Assembly (NCBI RefSeq): GCF_000092645.1
Contig: NC_014165.1
Location: forward strand, 558,001-622,000
Source of the DNA: Thermobispora bispora DSM 43833
Lineage (GTDB): Bacteria > Actinomycetota > Actinomycetes > Streptosporangiales > Streptosporangiaceae
Reading direction: 5' to 3'
Length of the DNA stretch: 64,000 nucleotides
Part shown: positions 1 through 7,830 of the stretch, one piece after another
Position numbering within the stretch: the first letter of the stretch is position 1
How the letters are laid out: each line of letters begins with the position of its first letter
The notes under the pieces: generated by a model
What the model was told of the DNA's origin: nothing
Database searches by the model: none
What the model saw: only the letters and a program-made list of their open reading frames with translations
Translations under genes and position numbers: made by a program

Positions 1-30
1 CGCCGCGCCCGGGCGCCGGACGGCGCCTCC

Positions 31-924
31 TCACCAGGCCGCGTCGAGCCTGGCGAGCAACCGGGGGAGCGCCGAGCCGAGCCGGGCGTCGATGGTGACC
101 AGGGCGTGGGCGTCGCCCCGGGTCGGGCCCTGATTGATGATCGCGATGGGGATCCCGTGATCGGCGGCGTGCCGTACGAGCCGGTACCCGGACATCACCG
201 CGAGCGAGGAGCCGAGGACGAGCAGCAGCCCGGCGCGCTCGGCCAGCTCCAGACAGGCCGCGACCCGGTCCCGGGGCACGTTCTCCCCGAAGAACACCAC
301 GTCGGGCTTGAGCACCCCGCCGCAGGACGCGCAGTCCACCACCCGGAAGCCCGCGATCTCCTCGTCGGAGAGCTCGACGTCCCCGTCCGGGTTGACGGCG
401 CCGGCCCGGGCGGTCCACCCGGGGTTGGCCTCCCGGAGCCGCCGGTCGAGCACCTCCCGCGGGGTGCGCTCACCGCAGCCGAGGCACCGCACCCGGCTGA
501 GGCTGCCGTGGAGCTCGATGACGTCCCGGGCTCCGGCCGCCTGGTGGAGGCCGTCGACGTTCTGCGTGATGATCCCGGCGACCAGGCCGCGGCGCTGCAG
601 CTCGGCCACGGCGTGGTGGCCGGCGTTGGGGCGGGCCTCGGCCATGTGCCGCCAGCCGAGGTGGCTGCGCGCCCAGTACCGCCGGCGGGCCGCCGCGCTG
701 CCGATGAACGTCTGGTACGTCATCGGCTGGGACCGGCGCAGCCGGCCGTTGACCCCGCGGTAGTCCGGGATGCCGGACTCGGTGGACAGGCCGGCCCCGC
801 TCAGCACGACCACCTCGCCGTCCGCGACGAGGTCGGCGAGCAGCCCCATGGGATCGACGGTGCACGGCCGCGCGTGCGCCGTGCCGACGCCGCCGGCCGC
901 GAGTCCGTCCGCCACCTCGGTCAC
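31..924 (-). CDS. Sir2-family NAD-dependent protein deacylase
   Basis: This 297-residue protein should remove acyl groups from protein lysines in the cytoplasm using NAD+. The Sir2 signatures appear in order: GAGLS at about residues 43-47 with the following PDYRG (NAD binding), TQNVDGLH at 119-126, the catalytic His of ELHGS at about 138, and paired zinc cysteines CLGC (146/149) and CASC (197/200). FGENVP and LGSSLAV complete the Rossmann core. The first 25 residues precede the conserved fold and look unstructured, so translation may really begin at the internal Met before GLLADLV (about residue 26). The gene is alone on its strand; its neighbour on the right is a divergent regulator. In bacteria such enzymes often act on acetyl-CoA synthetase, but nothing nearby shows the substrate. 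Confidence 0.93.
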   Translation of the reverse strand: MTEVADGLAAGGVGTAHARPCTVDPMGLLADLVADGEVVVLSGAGLSTESGIPDYRGVNGRLRRSQPMTYQTFIGSAAARRRYWARSHLGWRHMAEARPNAGHHAVAELQRRGLVAGIITQNVDGLHQAAGARDVIELHGSLSRVRCLGCGERTPREVLDRRLREANPGWTARAGAVNPDGDVELSDEEIAGFRVVDCASCGGVLKPDVVFFGENVPRDRVAACLELAERAGLLLVLGSSLAVMSGYRLVRHAADHGIPIAIINQGPTRGDAHALVTIDARLGSALPRLLARLDAAW

Positions 925-1120
925 CGCTCCATGGTGCCCCAGGTTCGCGGCAGGAGGTACCCGGCAGGCCGCTCACCGGGCGAACCGCCAGGTCTCACCG
1001 CCCCCTCCCGGCGGCATCCCCACCGTGCCGCATATCGCGGAAGAAGTGACCGTCCGCATGGTGGGACGCATGGGCCTCAAGCGACGGGAGTGGTTCTCCC
1101 GGGTGATTAAGCTACGGAAC

Positions 1121-1576
1121 GTGCCAAGGGAGGCTCGGCCGCGCGAGTGCTCCATTGCCGACACATTGGACCTGGTCGGCGAGCGGTGGAGTCTGCTGGT
1201 GATCCGCGAGATCAGCTACGGCGTGCGGCGCTTCGACGGCATCGTGCGCCACACCGGCGCTCCCCGGGACATCCTCACCACTCGCCTGCGCAAGCTAGAG
1301 GCCGCCGGGGTGATCCGGCGGGAACAGTACCGGGATCACCCGGTTCGCTACGAGTACCACCTGACGCCCGCGGGTGCCGAGCTGTTCGACGTCCTGCTGA
1401 TGCTGATGAAGTGGGGCGACCGGCATCTCAACTCCGGTGACCCGCCGGTCCGGTGGCACCACTCCTGCGGGGAGGTCCTCGACCCCGTGGTGGTCTGCCG
1501 CCACTGCGGCGGCGAGGCCCGTACGGGTGCGCATTCCCCCATCGGCCGGGGCGTCGCCACCCCGGAGCGGATCTGA
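1121..1576 (+). CDS. HxlR-family winged-helix transcription regulator
   Basis: The protein starts PREARPREC, followed by the HxlR core: LVGERWSLLVIREI, RRFDGIVRHTGAPRDILTTRLRKL and a wing ending VRYEYHLTPAG. It should bind DNA as a dimer. The C-terminal part has HSCGEVLDPVVVCRHCGG, a possible extra metal site of His/Cys type that the minimal family lacks. I chose the GTG at 1121 because a TAAGCT -10 element (1108-1113) lies seven bases upstream, which fits a leaderless transcript, and because homologues begin close to the PREC motif. In-frame ATGs at 1058 and 1070 would add about 20 residues. The gene stands alone between the sirtuin and a glycosyltransferase, so its target is not evident. 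Confidence 0.85.
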   Translation: MPREARPRECSIADTLDLVGERWSLLVIREISYGVRRFDGIVRHTGAPRDILTTRLRKLEAAGVIRREQYRDHPVRYEYHLTPAGAELFDVLLMLMKWGDRHLNSGDPPVRWHHSCGEVLDPVVVCRHCGGEARTGAHSPIGRGVATPERI

Positions 1577-1931
1577 CCGCGGAGGGAACGGCGCGAGGCC
1601 CCGCGGCCACCGGGCCCACCCGAGGCGGCCCGGCGTGCCCGCGTGCACCCGGGTAGGCAGCCCACCATGCCCCGGCCGCCGGGCGCACCCGGCGCCCGGG
1701 ATGATGCGCGCCACATTTGTGATCTTCGCGGATCCGGCGCCGAGCGCGGTTCGTCGTAATTGATGTGGGGGACGGCACGTCCGGTACAAAGCGGACGGCC
1801 GTGCGGCTCACCGGCTCGGGCGGCGTTCCGGAGAACTCCGCGCGCCGCTCGCTTGGCGACGGGTTTGCCCGCGGCACGCCGGGCCTTGAAATCCCAGGTC
1901 GGGGCAGTGGGGCGGCACATAATGGGGGGCG

Positions 1932-3692
1932 ATGGAGGCGGAGGGTGTCGGCGCGGTCGACGTCAGCGTGGTCGTGCCAGCGTACGGCTCCCGCACGTCT
2001 CTCGACCGCTGCCTGACCTCGCTGCTGGTGCAGCGCGTCCGCAAAGAGATCATCGTGGTCGATGACGGCGCGTCCGAGGAGGTCCGCCGTCTGCTCCGGC
2101 TCTACGCGGTGTACCACCCGGGCGTGGTCCGGGTGATCCAGGAGCCGGGCCCCGGGCTGCCGGGCCGGATGCGCAACCGGGGCCTGGACGCGGCGCGCGG
2201 CCGCTTCGTGTACTTCGGCGATCCCGAGGAGGAGCTCGGCCCCGAGGTGCTGGGCCGGATGCTCGCGGTGGCGGACGGGCAGGGCGCCGACATCGTGCTC
2301 CGGGCGGCCGAGGGCCGGGCGTTCCCGCGGGCCGCCGCCCGGGAGGCGTTAGCGGACGGCTCGGTCTACGACGACCTCACCTGCGCCAAGCTGTTCCGGC
2401 GGTCGATGCTCGAACGGCATCGCATCCGCTTCGACGAGACCCTCCGGATCGGCGAGGACATGGTCTTCGCCGTCCACGCGTACTGCCACGCCGAGGTGAT
2501 CTCGGCGGTGGCGGTGGGGGAGCGCGGCGGCCCGCCGTCCCGCCGCGAGGAGCCGTCCGGGGACCCGCTCGCCTGGCTGCAGATGATCCGTGTCCCGCTC
2601 GCGGTGCTGGGGCGGCACGTCCCGCCCGGCCCGCTCCGCGACCGCCTGCTGGCGCGGCACTTCCGGCTGGACGTCCTCTCCCAGCTCGGCGCCCCGTTCC
2701 TGGCGGCCCGGGAGGAGGACCGGGAGAAGATCGTCGCCGAGACGGCGGACATCTGCGCGCAGTGGCTGACCCGGGGCGTGCTGGACCTGCTGAGCCTCAC
2801 CGACCGGGCCCGGGTCGAGGCGCTCGACGACATCACGCACCTGGTACGGCTGGCCGAGGTGGAGCAGGCGCGGCTCACCCACCGGCTGACGGGCCTGGAG
2901 TGGCAGGGCGACCGGTTGCTGATCTGCGGGCGGGTCGCGCTCGACGGCATTCCGGGCCGGCCGGGGCTGATCCTGCGGGAGCGGGCCTCCGGCCGGGAGT
3001 GGCGGCCGGGGGTGACGAGCGTCGCGGACCTGATCTGCGCGGTGATCCCGGCGCGGTCGCTCCCCGCTGGGGTGTGGGACGTGCACGCGGTGGTCGAGTG
3101 CCACGGCACCCGCCGCACCGCCCCGTTCGGGCAGGTGCGCGACGCGAACGTGACTGTGCCGCGCCTGCGGTTCGCCGGCCGCCGGGTGGTGGGGCCGTTC
3201 TTCACCCCGGACGGCCGCCTGGGGGTGGACGTCGGCGGGCACGTGATCCGGGTCCCGGGTTCGGTACGGCTCACGCGCACGGAGTGGGTCGGCCGGCGGT
3301 TGCGGGTGGACGGCCGGGTGCGGGTGGCCAAGGCCCCGGCCGCGCCGGCGGTGCGGCAGCTCGTGTGGCGGGAGCGGACCTCCGGGCTGGAGGTGCGCGA
3401 GCCGGCCGCGGTGACCGGGCCGGGGACGTTTAGCGCGCAGACGTGCGGGTTCTGGCCCGGGGTGTGGGACGCCTACCTGGAGCTCGACGTGGGCGGCCCG
3501 CCGCTGCGCTTCCCGGTGAAGGTGGACTGCCCGGAGAACCTGGGCCGATCTTTGCGCTGGTGGCGTGGGCCGGTGCGGTGGACGGCCCGGCCGTACGCGA
3601 CGGCGGTGAACCGGCGGCTCAGCACCTCGGTGGTGGTGTCCTCCCCGCGGGTGGTGTTCCGCAGGCTGGTCCGCCGGATCCGCCGGACCTAA
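1932..3692 (+). CDS. Family 2 glycosyltransferase with long C-terminal extension
   Basis: Residues about 10-230 form a GT-A fold: DVSVVVPAYG at the start, the nucleotide-binding EIIVVDDGAS, and RMRNRGLDAARGRFVYFGDPEEE where the metal-binding DxD normally sits. Family enzymes transfer a sugar from a nucleotide donor onto cell-wall polymers or polysaccharide. The remaining 350 residues look like tandem beta-sandwich modules rich in Arg and Gly, an architecture like wall teichoic acid glycosyltransferases of the TarS/TarP type. There is no membrane segment, so it probably works at the inner face of the membrane. The ATG at 1932 follows a CATAAT -10-like element at about 1917-1922, suggesting a short or absent leader. 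It is not in an operon with other polysaccharide genes. Acceptor and donor cannot be read from the sequence. Confidence 0.8.
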   Translation: MEAEGVGAVDVSVVVPAYGSRTSLDRCLTSLLVQRVRKEIIVVDDGASEEVRRLLRLYAVYHPGVVRVIQEPGPGLPGRMRNRGLDAARGRFVYFGDPEEELGPEVLGRMLAVADGQGADIVLRAAEGRAFPRAAAREALADGSVYDDLTCAKLFRRSMLERHRIRFDETLRIGEDMVFAVHAYCHAEVISAVAVGERGGPPSRREEPSGDPLAWLQMIRVPLAVLGRHVPPGPLRDRLLARHFRLDVLSQLGAPFLAAREEDREKIVAETADICAQWLTRGVLDLLSLTDRARVEALDDITHLVRLAEVEQARLTHRLTGLEWQGDRLLICGRVALDGIPGRPGLILRERASGREWRPGVTSVADLICAVIPARSLPAGVWDVHAVVECHGTRRTAPFGQVRDANVTVPRLRFAGRRVVGPFFTPDGRLGVDVGGHVIRVPGSVRLTRTEWVGRRLRVDGRVRVAKAPAAPAVRQLVWRERTSGLEVREPAAVTGPGTFSAQTCGFWPGVWDAYLELDVGGPPLRFPVKVDCPENLGRSLRWWRGPVRWTARPYATAVNRRLSTSVVVSSPRVVFRRLVRRIRRT

Positions 3693-3731
3693 TTGCAAAG
3701 ACTTTGCAACTGCAAGCGATCGCCCTAGAGT
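3693..3731 (+). promoter_or_regulatory. Nur-type nickel operator overlapping the promoter of the ECF transporter operon
   Basis: TTGCAA-N5-TTGCAA spans 3693-3709, an exact match to the Nur (nickel uptake regulator) box consensus described for Streptomyces. The right half (3704-3709) can serve as a -35 element: it is 16 bases from a TAGAGT -10 at 3726-3731. Nickel-loaded Nur bound here would block RNA polymerase. The ATG of the transporter gene follows at 3765. No cobalamin riboswitch was seen in the short leader. Confidence 0.75.
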
Positions 3732-3764
3732 TGGGACAAACCGCCCACTCGTAGGGGATGAGAC

Positions 3765-4796
3765 ATGCACGTTCCAGACGGATTCTTCAACCTTCCCGTG
3801 TCCGTGGGCACCGGGCTGGTCGCGGCGGCCGGGGTGGCGGTGAGCCTCCGCGGCGCCCGGCGCGAGCTCGACGACCGGACCGCGCCGATGGCGGGCCTGG
3901 TGGCGGCGTTCATCTTCGCCGCGCAGATGCTCAACTTCCCGGTCGCCGCCGGGACGAGCGGGCACCTGCTGGGCGGGGCGCTCGCCGCGATACTCGCCGG
4001 GCCGTACACGGCCGTGTTATGTCTCGCCGTGGTCCTCCTCGTGCAGGCGGTCTTCTTCGCCGACGGCGGCCTGACCGCGCTCGGCGTCAACATCACCCTC
4101 ATGGCCATCGTCGGATCCGCGGTGGGCTGGGGCGTCTTCCGGCTCGTCACCCGCGGCCGGCCGCGAAGCCGCGCCGTGGCGGTGGCCGGTTCGTTCCTCG
4201 CCGCGCTGGTCTCCGTGCCGGTGGTGGCGCTCGCGTTCACGCTGCTGTTCTGGCTGGGCGGCACCGCCCCGATCGACGTGGCGGCCGTGGCCGCCGCGAT
4301 GGGCGGCGTCCACGTGCTGATCGGCATCGGCGAAGGCCTGATCACCGCGCTCGTGGTGAGCGCCGTGCTCGCGGTGCGGCCGGACCTGGTGTACGGCGCG
4401 CGCGGGCTGGCCGGCCCGCTGGTGCTGCGCACCTCCGAGGGGGAGAAGGTGGTCACCCCGGAGCAGCCCGACGCGCAGCCCGCCCGGACCGGCCTGCGCC
4501 CGTTCCTCCTCGGCGGCGGGCTGGTGGCGCTGCTGCTCGCCGGCGTGGTCTCCCTCTTCGCCTCCTCCGCCCCGGACGGCCTGGAGCGCGTGGCGGAGGA
4601 CAAGGGCTTCGACACGGTGGCGCAGCCGCACCCGCTGGAGGACGGCCCCATGGCCGACTACGCGGTCAAGGGCGTGGAGAACGAGATGCTCGCCACCGGG
4701 GCGGCCGGGGTCATCGGGGTCGGGATCACGGTCGTGGCCGGCGGCCTGATCTTCACCGCGGCGCGGCGCCGGAACCGGGACAAGGCGGCGGCATGA
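3765..4796 (+). CDS. cbiM: ECF transporter S component, CbiM/NikM fused to a CbiN/NikN-like domain (nickel or cobalt uptake)
   Basis: The protein begins MHVPDGFF, the invariant N-terminus of CbiM/NikM in which the amino group and His2 bind the metal. Residues about 1-205 give the CbiM helices, with NFPVAAGTSGHLLGG and GVNITLMA. A linker follows, then a CbiN/NikN-like part with a membrane helix, the SSAPDGLERVAEDKGF (PDGLE) motif outside the membrane, and a second helix. So M and N components are fused in 343 residues. The Nur box upstream argues for nickel rather than cobalt, in which case nikMN would be the better name. The stop codon overlaps the ATG of a small reading frame at 4793, and the T and ATPase components follow in the same direction. 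Confidence 0.92.
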   Translation: MHVPDGFFNLPVSVGTGLVAAAGVAVSLRGARRELDDRTAPMAGLVAAFIFAAQMLNFPVAAGTSGHLLGGALAAILAGPYTAVLCLAVVLLVQAVFFADGGLTALGVNITLMAIVGSAVGWGVFRLVTRGRPRSRAVAVAGSFLAALVSVPVVALAFTLLFWLGGTAPIDVAAVAAAMGGVHVLIGIGEGLITALVVSAVLAVRPDLVYGARGLAGPLVLRTSEGEKVVTPEQPDAQPARTGLRPFLLGGGLVALLLAGVVSLFASSAPDGLERVAEDKGFDTVAQPHPLEDGPMADYAVKGVENEMLATGAAGVIGVGITVVAGGLIFTAARRRNRDKAAA

Positions 4797-4984
4797 CCCC
4801 GCCCATGGGCGGCGCGACCCCGTGGACGCGCGGAACGCCCCCGGGGGTGGCCGGCGCGGCCGTGAACGGCACCGCGGGCCCCGCCCACGCCGGCCGCGAT
4901 GACACGCCGAGCGCCGCCGTGCGGCCCGGCGCGGTGAGCCCCGTTCGCGTGGTCCGGCCGTCCCCGTCCGGGAGGCGCGGATGA
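4793..4984 (+). CDS. Small Pro/Ala/Gly-rich reading frame linking cbiM to cbiQ (function unknown)
   Basis: This 63-codon frame starts at an ATG that overlaps the cbiM stop (ATGA) and ends in a TGA that overlaps the next ATG at 4981. The product begins MTPPMGG and ends SGRRG. It has no membrane helix or recognisable domain and its composition is what GC-rich noncoding DNA would give. Its main support is position: it is the first link in a chain of four overlapping stop/start junctions reaching cbiQ. It may only keep ribosomes moving across the gap. Confidence 0.3.
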   Translation: MTPPMGGATPWTRGTPPGVAGAAVNGTAGPAHAGRDDTPSAAVRPGAVSPVRVVRPSPSGRRG

Positions 4985-5062
4985 GCGCCCCGTACATGGC
5001 AGGGAGACGCGGATGAGCGCCGGTCGCGTGCCCTACGTGGCCGGGAGGCGCGGATGAGCGCC
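4970..5062 (+). repeat. Three copies of a ribosome-binding-site/start-codon module ahead of cbiQ
   Basis: A 20-base module GGGAGRCGCGGATGAGCGCC occurs at 4970-4989, 5002-5021 and 5043-5062. Each copy carries a purine-rich ribosome-binding site, an ATG and the codons for Ser-Ala. The first ATG (4981) opens an 11-residue frame ending at 5016, the second (5013) a 14-residue frame ending at 5057, and the third (5054) is the cbiQ start. Every stop overlaps the next start as ATGA, and the mini-peptides end GRRG. This looks like repeated duplication of the cbiQ initiation region that left translatable leader peptides. Confidence 0.7.
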
Positions 5063-5812
5063 GGGCACCGGCTCCACCTCCCGGGCGACACCCCGGTCCA
5101 CCGGCTGCCCCCGCAGTGCAAGCTCGCCGCCACCCTGGCCTTCGCCGTCGCGGTGGTCGCCACCCCGCGCGAGCGGTTCTGGGCGTTCGGCGTGTACGCG
5201 CTCCTGCTCGCGGGCGTGGCGCTCGCCGCCCGGGTGCCGGCCGCGTTCCTGCTGCGCCGGATGACGATCGAGGTGCCGTTCGTCCTCTTCGCCGTGGCGA
5301 TCCCGATCATCGGCATGGGCGAGCGGGTCGAGGTGCTGGGCGTCCCGCTGAGCGTCGAGGGCCTCTGGGCGAGCTGGAACATCCTCGCCAAGGCGACCCT
5401 CGGGGTGGCGGCCTCGATCCTGCTGGCCGCGACCACGGAGCCGCGGATGCTGCTCTACGGCGCCGAGCGGCTCCGCCTGCCGCAGCTCATGGTGCAGATC
5501 GCGATGTTCATGCTCCGCTACCTGGACGTGATCCTCGATGAGATGCGGCGGATGCGGATCGCCCGGGAGTCGCGGGGCTTCGTGGCCCGGGACCTGCGGC
5601 AGGCCCCGGTGCTGGCCAAGTCGCTCGGCGCGCTCTTCATCCGCGCCTACGAGCGCGGGGAGCGGGTGCACATCGCCATGCTGAGCCGCGGCTACACCGG
5701 CCGGATGCCGGTGATCGACGAGCTGCCCGCGTCGGGCCGGCAGTGGGCCGCCGCCGCGTCGGTCCCGGTGCTCGCCGCGGTCACCGCCGTGCTCGCGTGG
5801 ACCCTGCCGTGA
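5054..5812 (+). CDS. cbiQ: ECF transporter T component CbiQ
   Basis: This 252-residue transmembrane protein couples ATP hydrolysis by CbiO to the metal-binding S component. It has four to five hydrophobic segments and the two cytoplasmic coupling-helix signatures of T components: ARESRG at about 176-181 and ERGERVHIAMLSRGY near 200-214, each with the Ala-Arg-Gly type core that docks in the ATPase groove. The start at 5054 is the last of three repeated initiation modules, with GGGAGGCGCGG upstream. It is cotranscribed with cbiM and cbiO. Confidence 0.92.
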   Translation: MSAGHRLHLPGDTPVHRLPPQCKLAATLAFAVAVVATPRERFWAFGVYALLLAGVALAARVPAAFLLRRMTIEVPFVLFAVAIPIIGMGERVEVLGVPLSVEGLWASWNILAKATLGVAASILLAATTEPRMLLYGAERLRLPQLMVQIAMFMLRYLDVILDEMRRMRIARESRGFVARDLRQAPVLAKSLGALFIRAYERGERVHIAMLSRGYTGRMPVIDELPASGRQWAAAASVPVLAAVTAVLAWTLP

Positions 5813-6191
5813 CCGGCACGCCCGCCGGCGGCCCGCACCGGGAGGCCGCCGGCCCGGCCGGCACGTGACGGGCAGGCAGGGCGTCCAGGCGCGGACCGGT
5901 GCGAGTGAAGGAGCCGCTTCCCGGCCTTGGCCCGGCGGGTCACGGTCTCGCGGGCCCGGTAGCGCGCGAGGGAGCCGGCCCGGTCCGCGACGGAACCGGC
6001 ACGGCGCCGACCGAAGGAGCCCGCCCCGGCCGGGCCGTCCAGGCACCCGCCCGGCGCGGGAACGCGGAGGAACTCATCCGGCGCAGGGAAGGAGCCCGAT
6101 GGTGACCACCCGGGAAGCCGCGGTACGGCCGGGCGCATACCCTGGTGACGTCCCCGCCGGAGGCGGCGGAGAACCGGACAGGAGAGGGAGA
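5813..6191 (+). other. cbiQ-cbiO spacer with four ribosome-binding-site-like words
   Basis: No convincing gene is seen. The word GARGGAGCC occurs at 5907-5915, 5968-5976, 6013-6021 and 6088-6096. Only the last is followed at proper distance by an ATG (6099), which is in frame with cbiO and would lengthen it by 31 residues. The other copies have no nearby start in a long frame. Confidence 0.5.
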
Positions 6192-7007
6192 ATGAGCGGC
6201 CCGGCCGGTGAGCGGCACGCGGAGGGCGCGGAGCGCGCGGCGGGCGCGCCGCCCTCGCTCGTCGTACGCGACCTCGCCTACGCCTACCCGGACGGCACCC
6301 AGGCCCTGTTCGGGGTGAACTTCACGATCCGGCGCGGCGAGCGGGTCGCGCTGCTCGGCCCGAACGGGGCGGGCAAGACCACGCTCGTCCTCCACCTCAA
6401 CGGCATCCTCACCCCCGGGCACGGGACGGTGGAGGTGGCCGGGATCCCGGTGCGCAAGGACACGCTCCGGGAGGTCCGCCGCCGGGTGGGCCTGGTCTTC
6501 CAGGACCCTGACGATCAGCTCTTCATGCCCACCGTGCGGGAGGACGTCGCCTTCGGCCCGGCGAACCTCGGGGTGCGCGGCGCCGAGCTGGAGCGGCGGG
6601 TGCGGGACGCGCTGGCCCGGGTCGGCATGCTCGACGCGATCGACCGGCCGCCGCACCACCTGTCGTTCGGGCAGCGGCGCCGGGTCGCGGTGGCGACCGT
6701 GCTCGCCATGGAGCCGGAGATCCTCGTGCTCGACGAGCCCTCGTCCAACCTCGACCCCGCCTCCCGCCGCGAGCTCGCCGAGATCCTGAAGAGCCTGGAC
6801 GTCACCGTCCTGATGGTGACCCACGACCTGCCGTACGCGCTGGAGCTGTGCGAGCGGTCGCTCATCCTCTCCGGCGGGGTGATCGTCGCGGACGGGCCCA
6901 CGGCCGAGCTGCTCGCCGACGCCGACCTGCTCGCCGCCCACCGGCTCGAGCTGCCGTACGGCTTCAGCGTCCCGGCGGCGCAGCGCTCGTTTACCCACCC
7001 CGCGTAG
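6192..7007 (+). CDS. cbiO: ECF transporter ATPase CbiO
   Basis: This ABC ATPase powers metal uptake with CbiM and CbiQ at the inner membrane face. Its motifs occur in the right order: a Walker A LLGPNGAGKTT, the Q-loop VFQDPDDQLFMPTV (the double-Asp-Gln form typical of ECF ATPases), the signature HLSFGQRRRVAVA (SFGQ in place of LSGGQ), Walker B ILVLDEPSSNLD, and the switch VTHD. I chose the ATG at 6192 because GGAGAGGGAG lies just upstream and the product then begins close to the first conserved strand. An in-frame ATG at 6099 with an equally good GGAAGGAG site would give 302 residues. It is the last gene of the Nur-controlled unit. Confidence 0.9.
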   Translation: MSGPAGERHAEGAERAAGAPPSLVVRDLAYAYPDGTQALFGVNFTIRRGERVALLGPNGAGKTTLVLHLNGILTPGHGTVEVAGIPVRKDTLREVRRRVGLVFQDPDDQLFMPTVREDVAFGPANLGVRGAELERRVRDALARVGMLDAIDRPPHHLSFGQRRRVAVATVLAMEPEILVLDEPSSNLDPASRRELAEILKSLDVTVLMVTHDLPYALELCERSLILSGGVIVADGPTAELLADADLLAAHRLELPYGFSVPAAQRSFTHPA

Positions 7008-7039
7008 AACTTGATTCGGTCGTCGGTTATGGTCGCGGT

Positions 7040-7819
7040 ATGGATCTGAACGGAGCAGCTGCGATCGTCACGGGCGGCGCGAGCGGCCTCGGTGAGGCCA
7101 CCGCCCGTGAGCTGGCACGAATCGGCGCCACGGTGCTCGTCGCGGACATCAACGCGGAGCGGGGCAAGAAGATCGCCGACGAGATCGGCGGTGTGTTCGC
7201 GCAGACCGACGTGGCCGACGAGGCCTCGGTGCAGGCCGCGGTCGACGCCGCCGTCGCCACCGGCAAGCCGCTGCGCGCGGTGATCAACTGTGCGGGCATC
7301 GGCTGGGCCGAGCGGACCGTGAACCGGGACGGCTCGCCGCACAGCCTCGCCTCCTACCGCAAGGTGATCGACGTCAACCTGATCGGCACCTTCAACTTCA
7401 TGCGGATCGGCGCGGCCGCCATGGCCAAGACCGACCCCGTGGACAGCGACAACTCCCGCGGTGTGATCATCAACACCTCGTCGGTCGCCGGCATCGAGGG
7501 CCAGACCGGCCAGGTCGCCTACTCCGCGTCCAAGGGCGGCATCATCGGTATGACCCTGCCGGCCGCCCGTGACCTGTCGGTCATCGGTGTCCGCGTGCTC
7601 ACCATCTGCCCGGGCATCATCGACACCCCGATCTACGGCACCATCGGCAGCAAGGACGTCGAGGAGTTCAAGGCCCGGCTCCTCGCCCCGGTGGCGTTCC
7701 CGAAGCGCATGGGCCGCCCGGAGGAGTTCGCCCACCTCGTCCGGTCGCTCATCGAGAACGACTACATGAACGGCGAGGTCATCCGGTTCGACGCCGGTAT
7801 CCGGTTCCAGCCCAAGTGA
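7040..7819 (+). CDS. Short-chain dehydrogenase, 3-hydroxyacyl-CoA dehydrogenase type II-like
   Basis: The 259-residue protein has the SDR cofactor motif TGGASGLG at 11-18, VADI after strand 2 (NAD preference), NCAGIG, and the catalytic Ser with YSASK. The substrate-side sequence (CPGIIDTPIYG, PKRMGRPEEFAHLV, GEVIRFDAGIR) resembles HSD17B10-type enzymes that oxidise 3-hydroxyacyl-CoA. A TATGGT -10 element at 7029-7034 lies five bases before the ATG, so the message is probably leaderless. The next gene, a crotonase, begins 11 bases after the stop. The pair would supply hydration and oxidation steps of acyl-CoA breakdown. Confidence 0.9.
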   Translation: MDLNGAAAIVTGGASGLGEATARELARIGATVLVADINAERGKKIADEIGGVFAQTDVADEASVQAAVDAAVATGKPLRAVINCAGIGWAERTVNRDGSPHSLASYRKVIDVNLIGTFNFMRIGAAAMAKTDPVDSDNSRGVIINTSSVAGIEGQTGQVAYSASKGGIIGMTLPAARDLSVIGVRVLTICPGIIDTPIYGTIGSKDVEEFKARLLAPVAFPKRMGRPEEFAHLVRSLIENDYMNGEVIRFDAGIRFQPK

Positions 7820-7830
7820 GGGTGGCGCCC

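Noticed and set aside
3693..3764. Cobalamin riboswitch before cbiM
   Set aside because: The 72-base leader is too short and has no B12-box-like sequence; the Nur box explains the control better.
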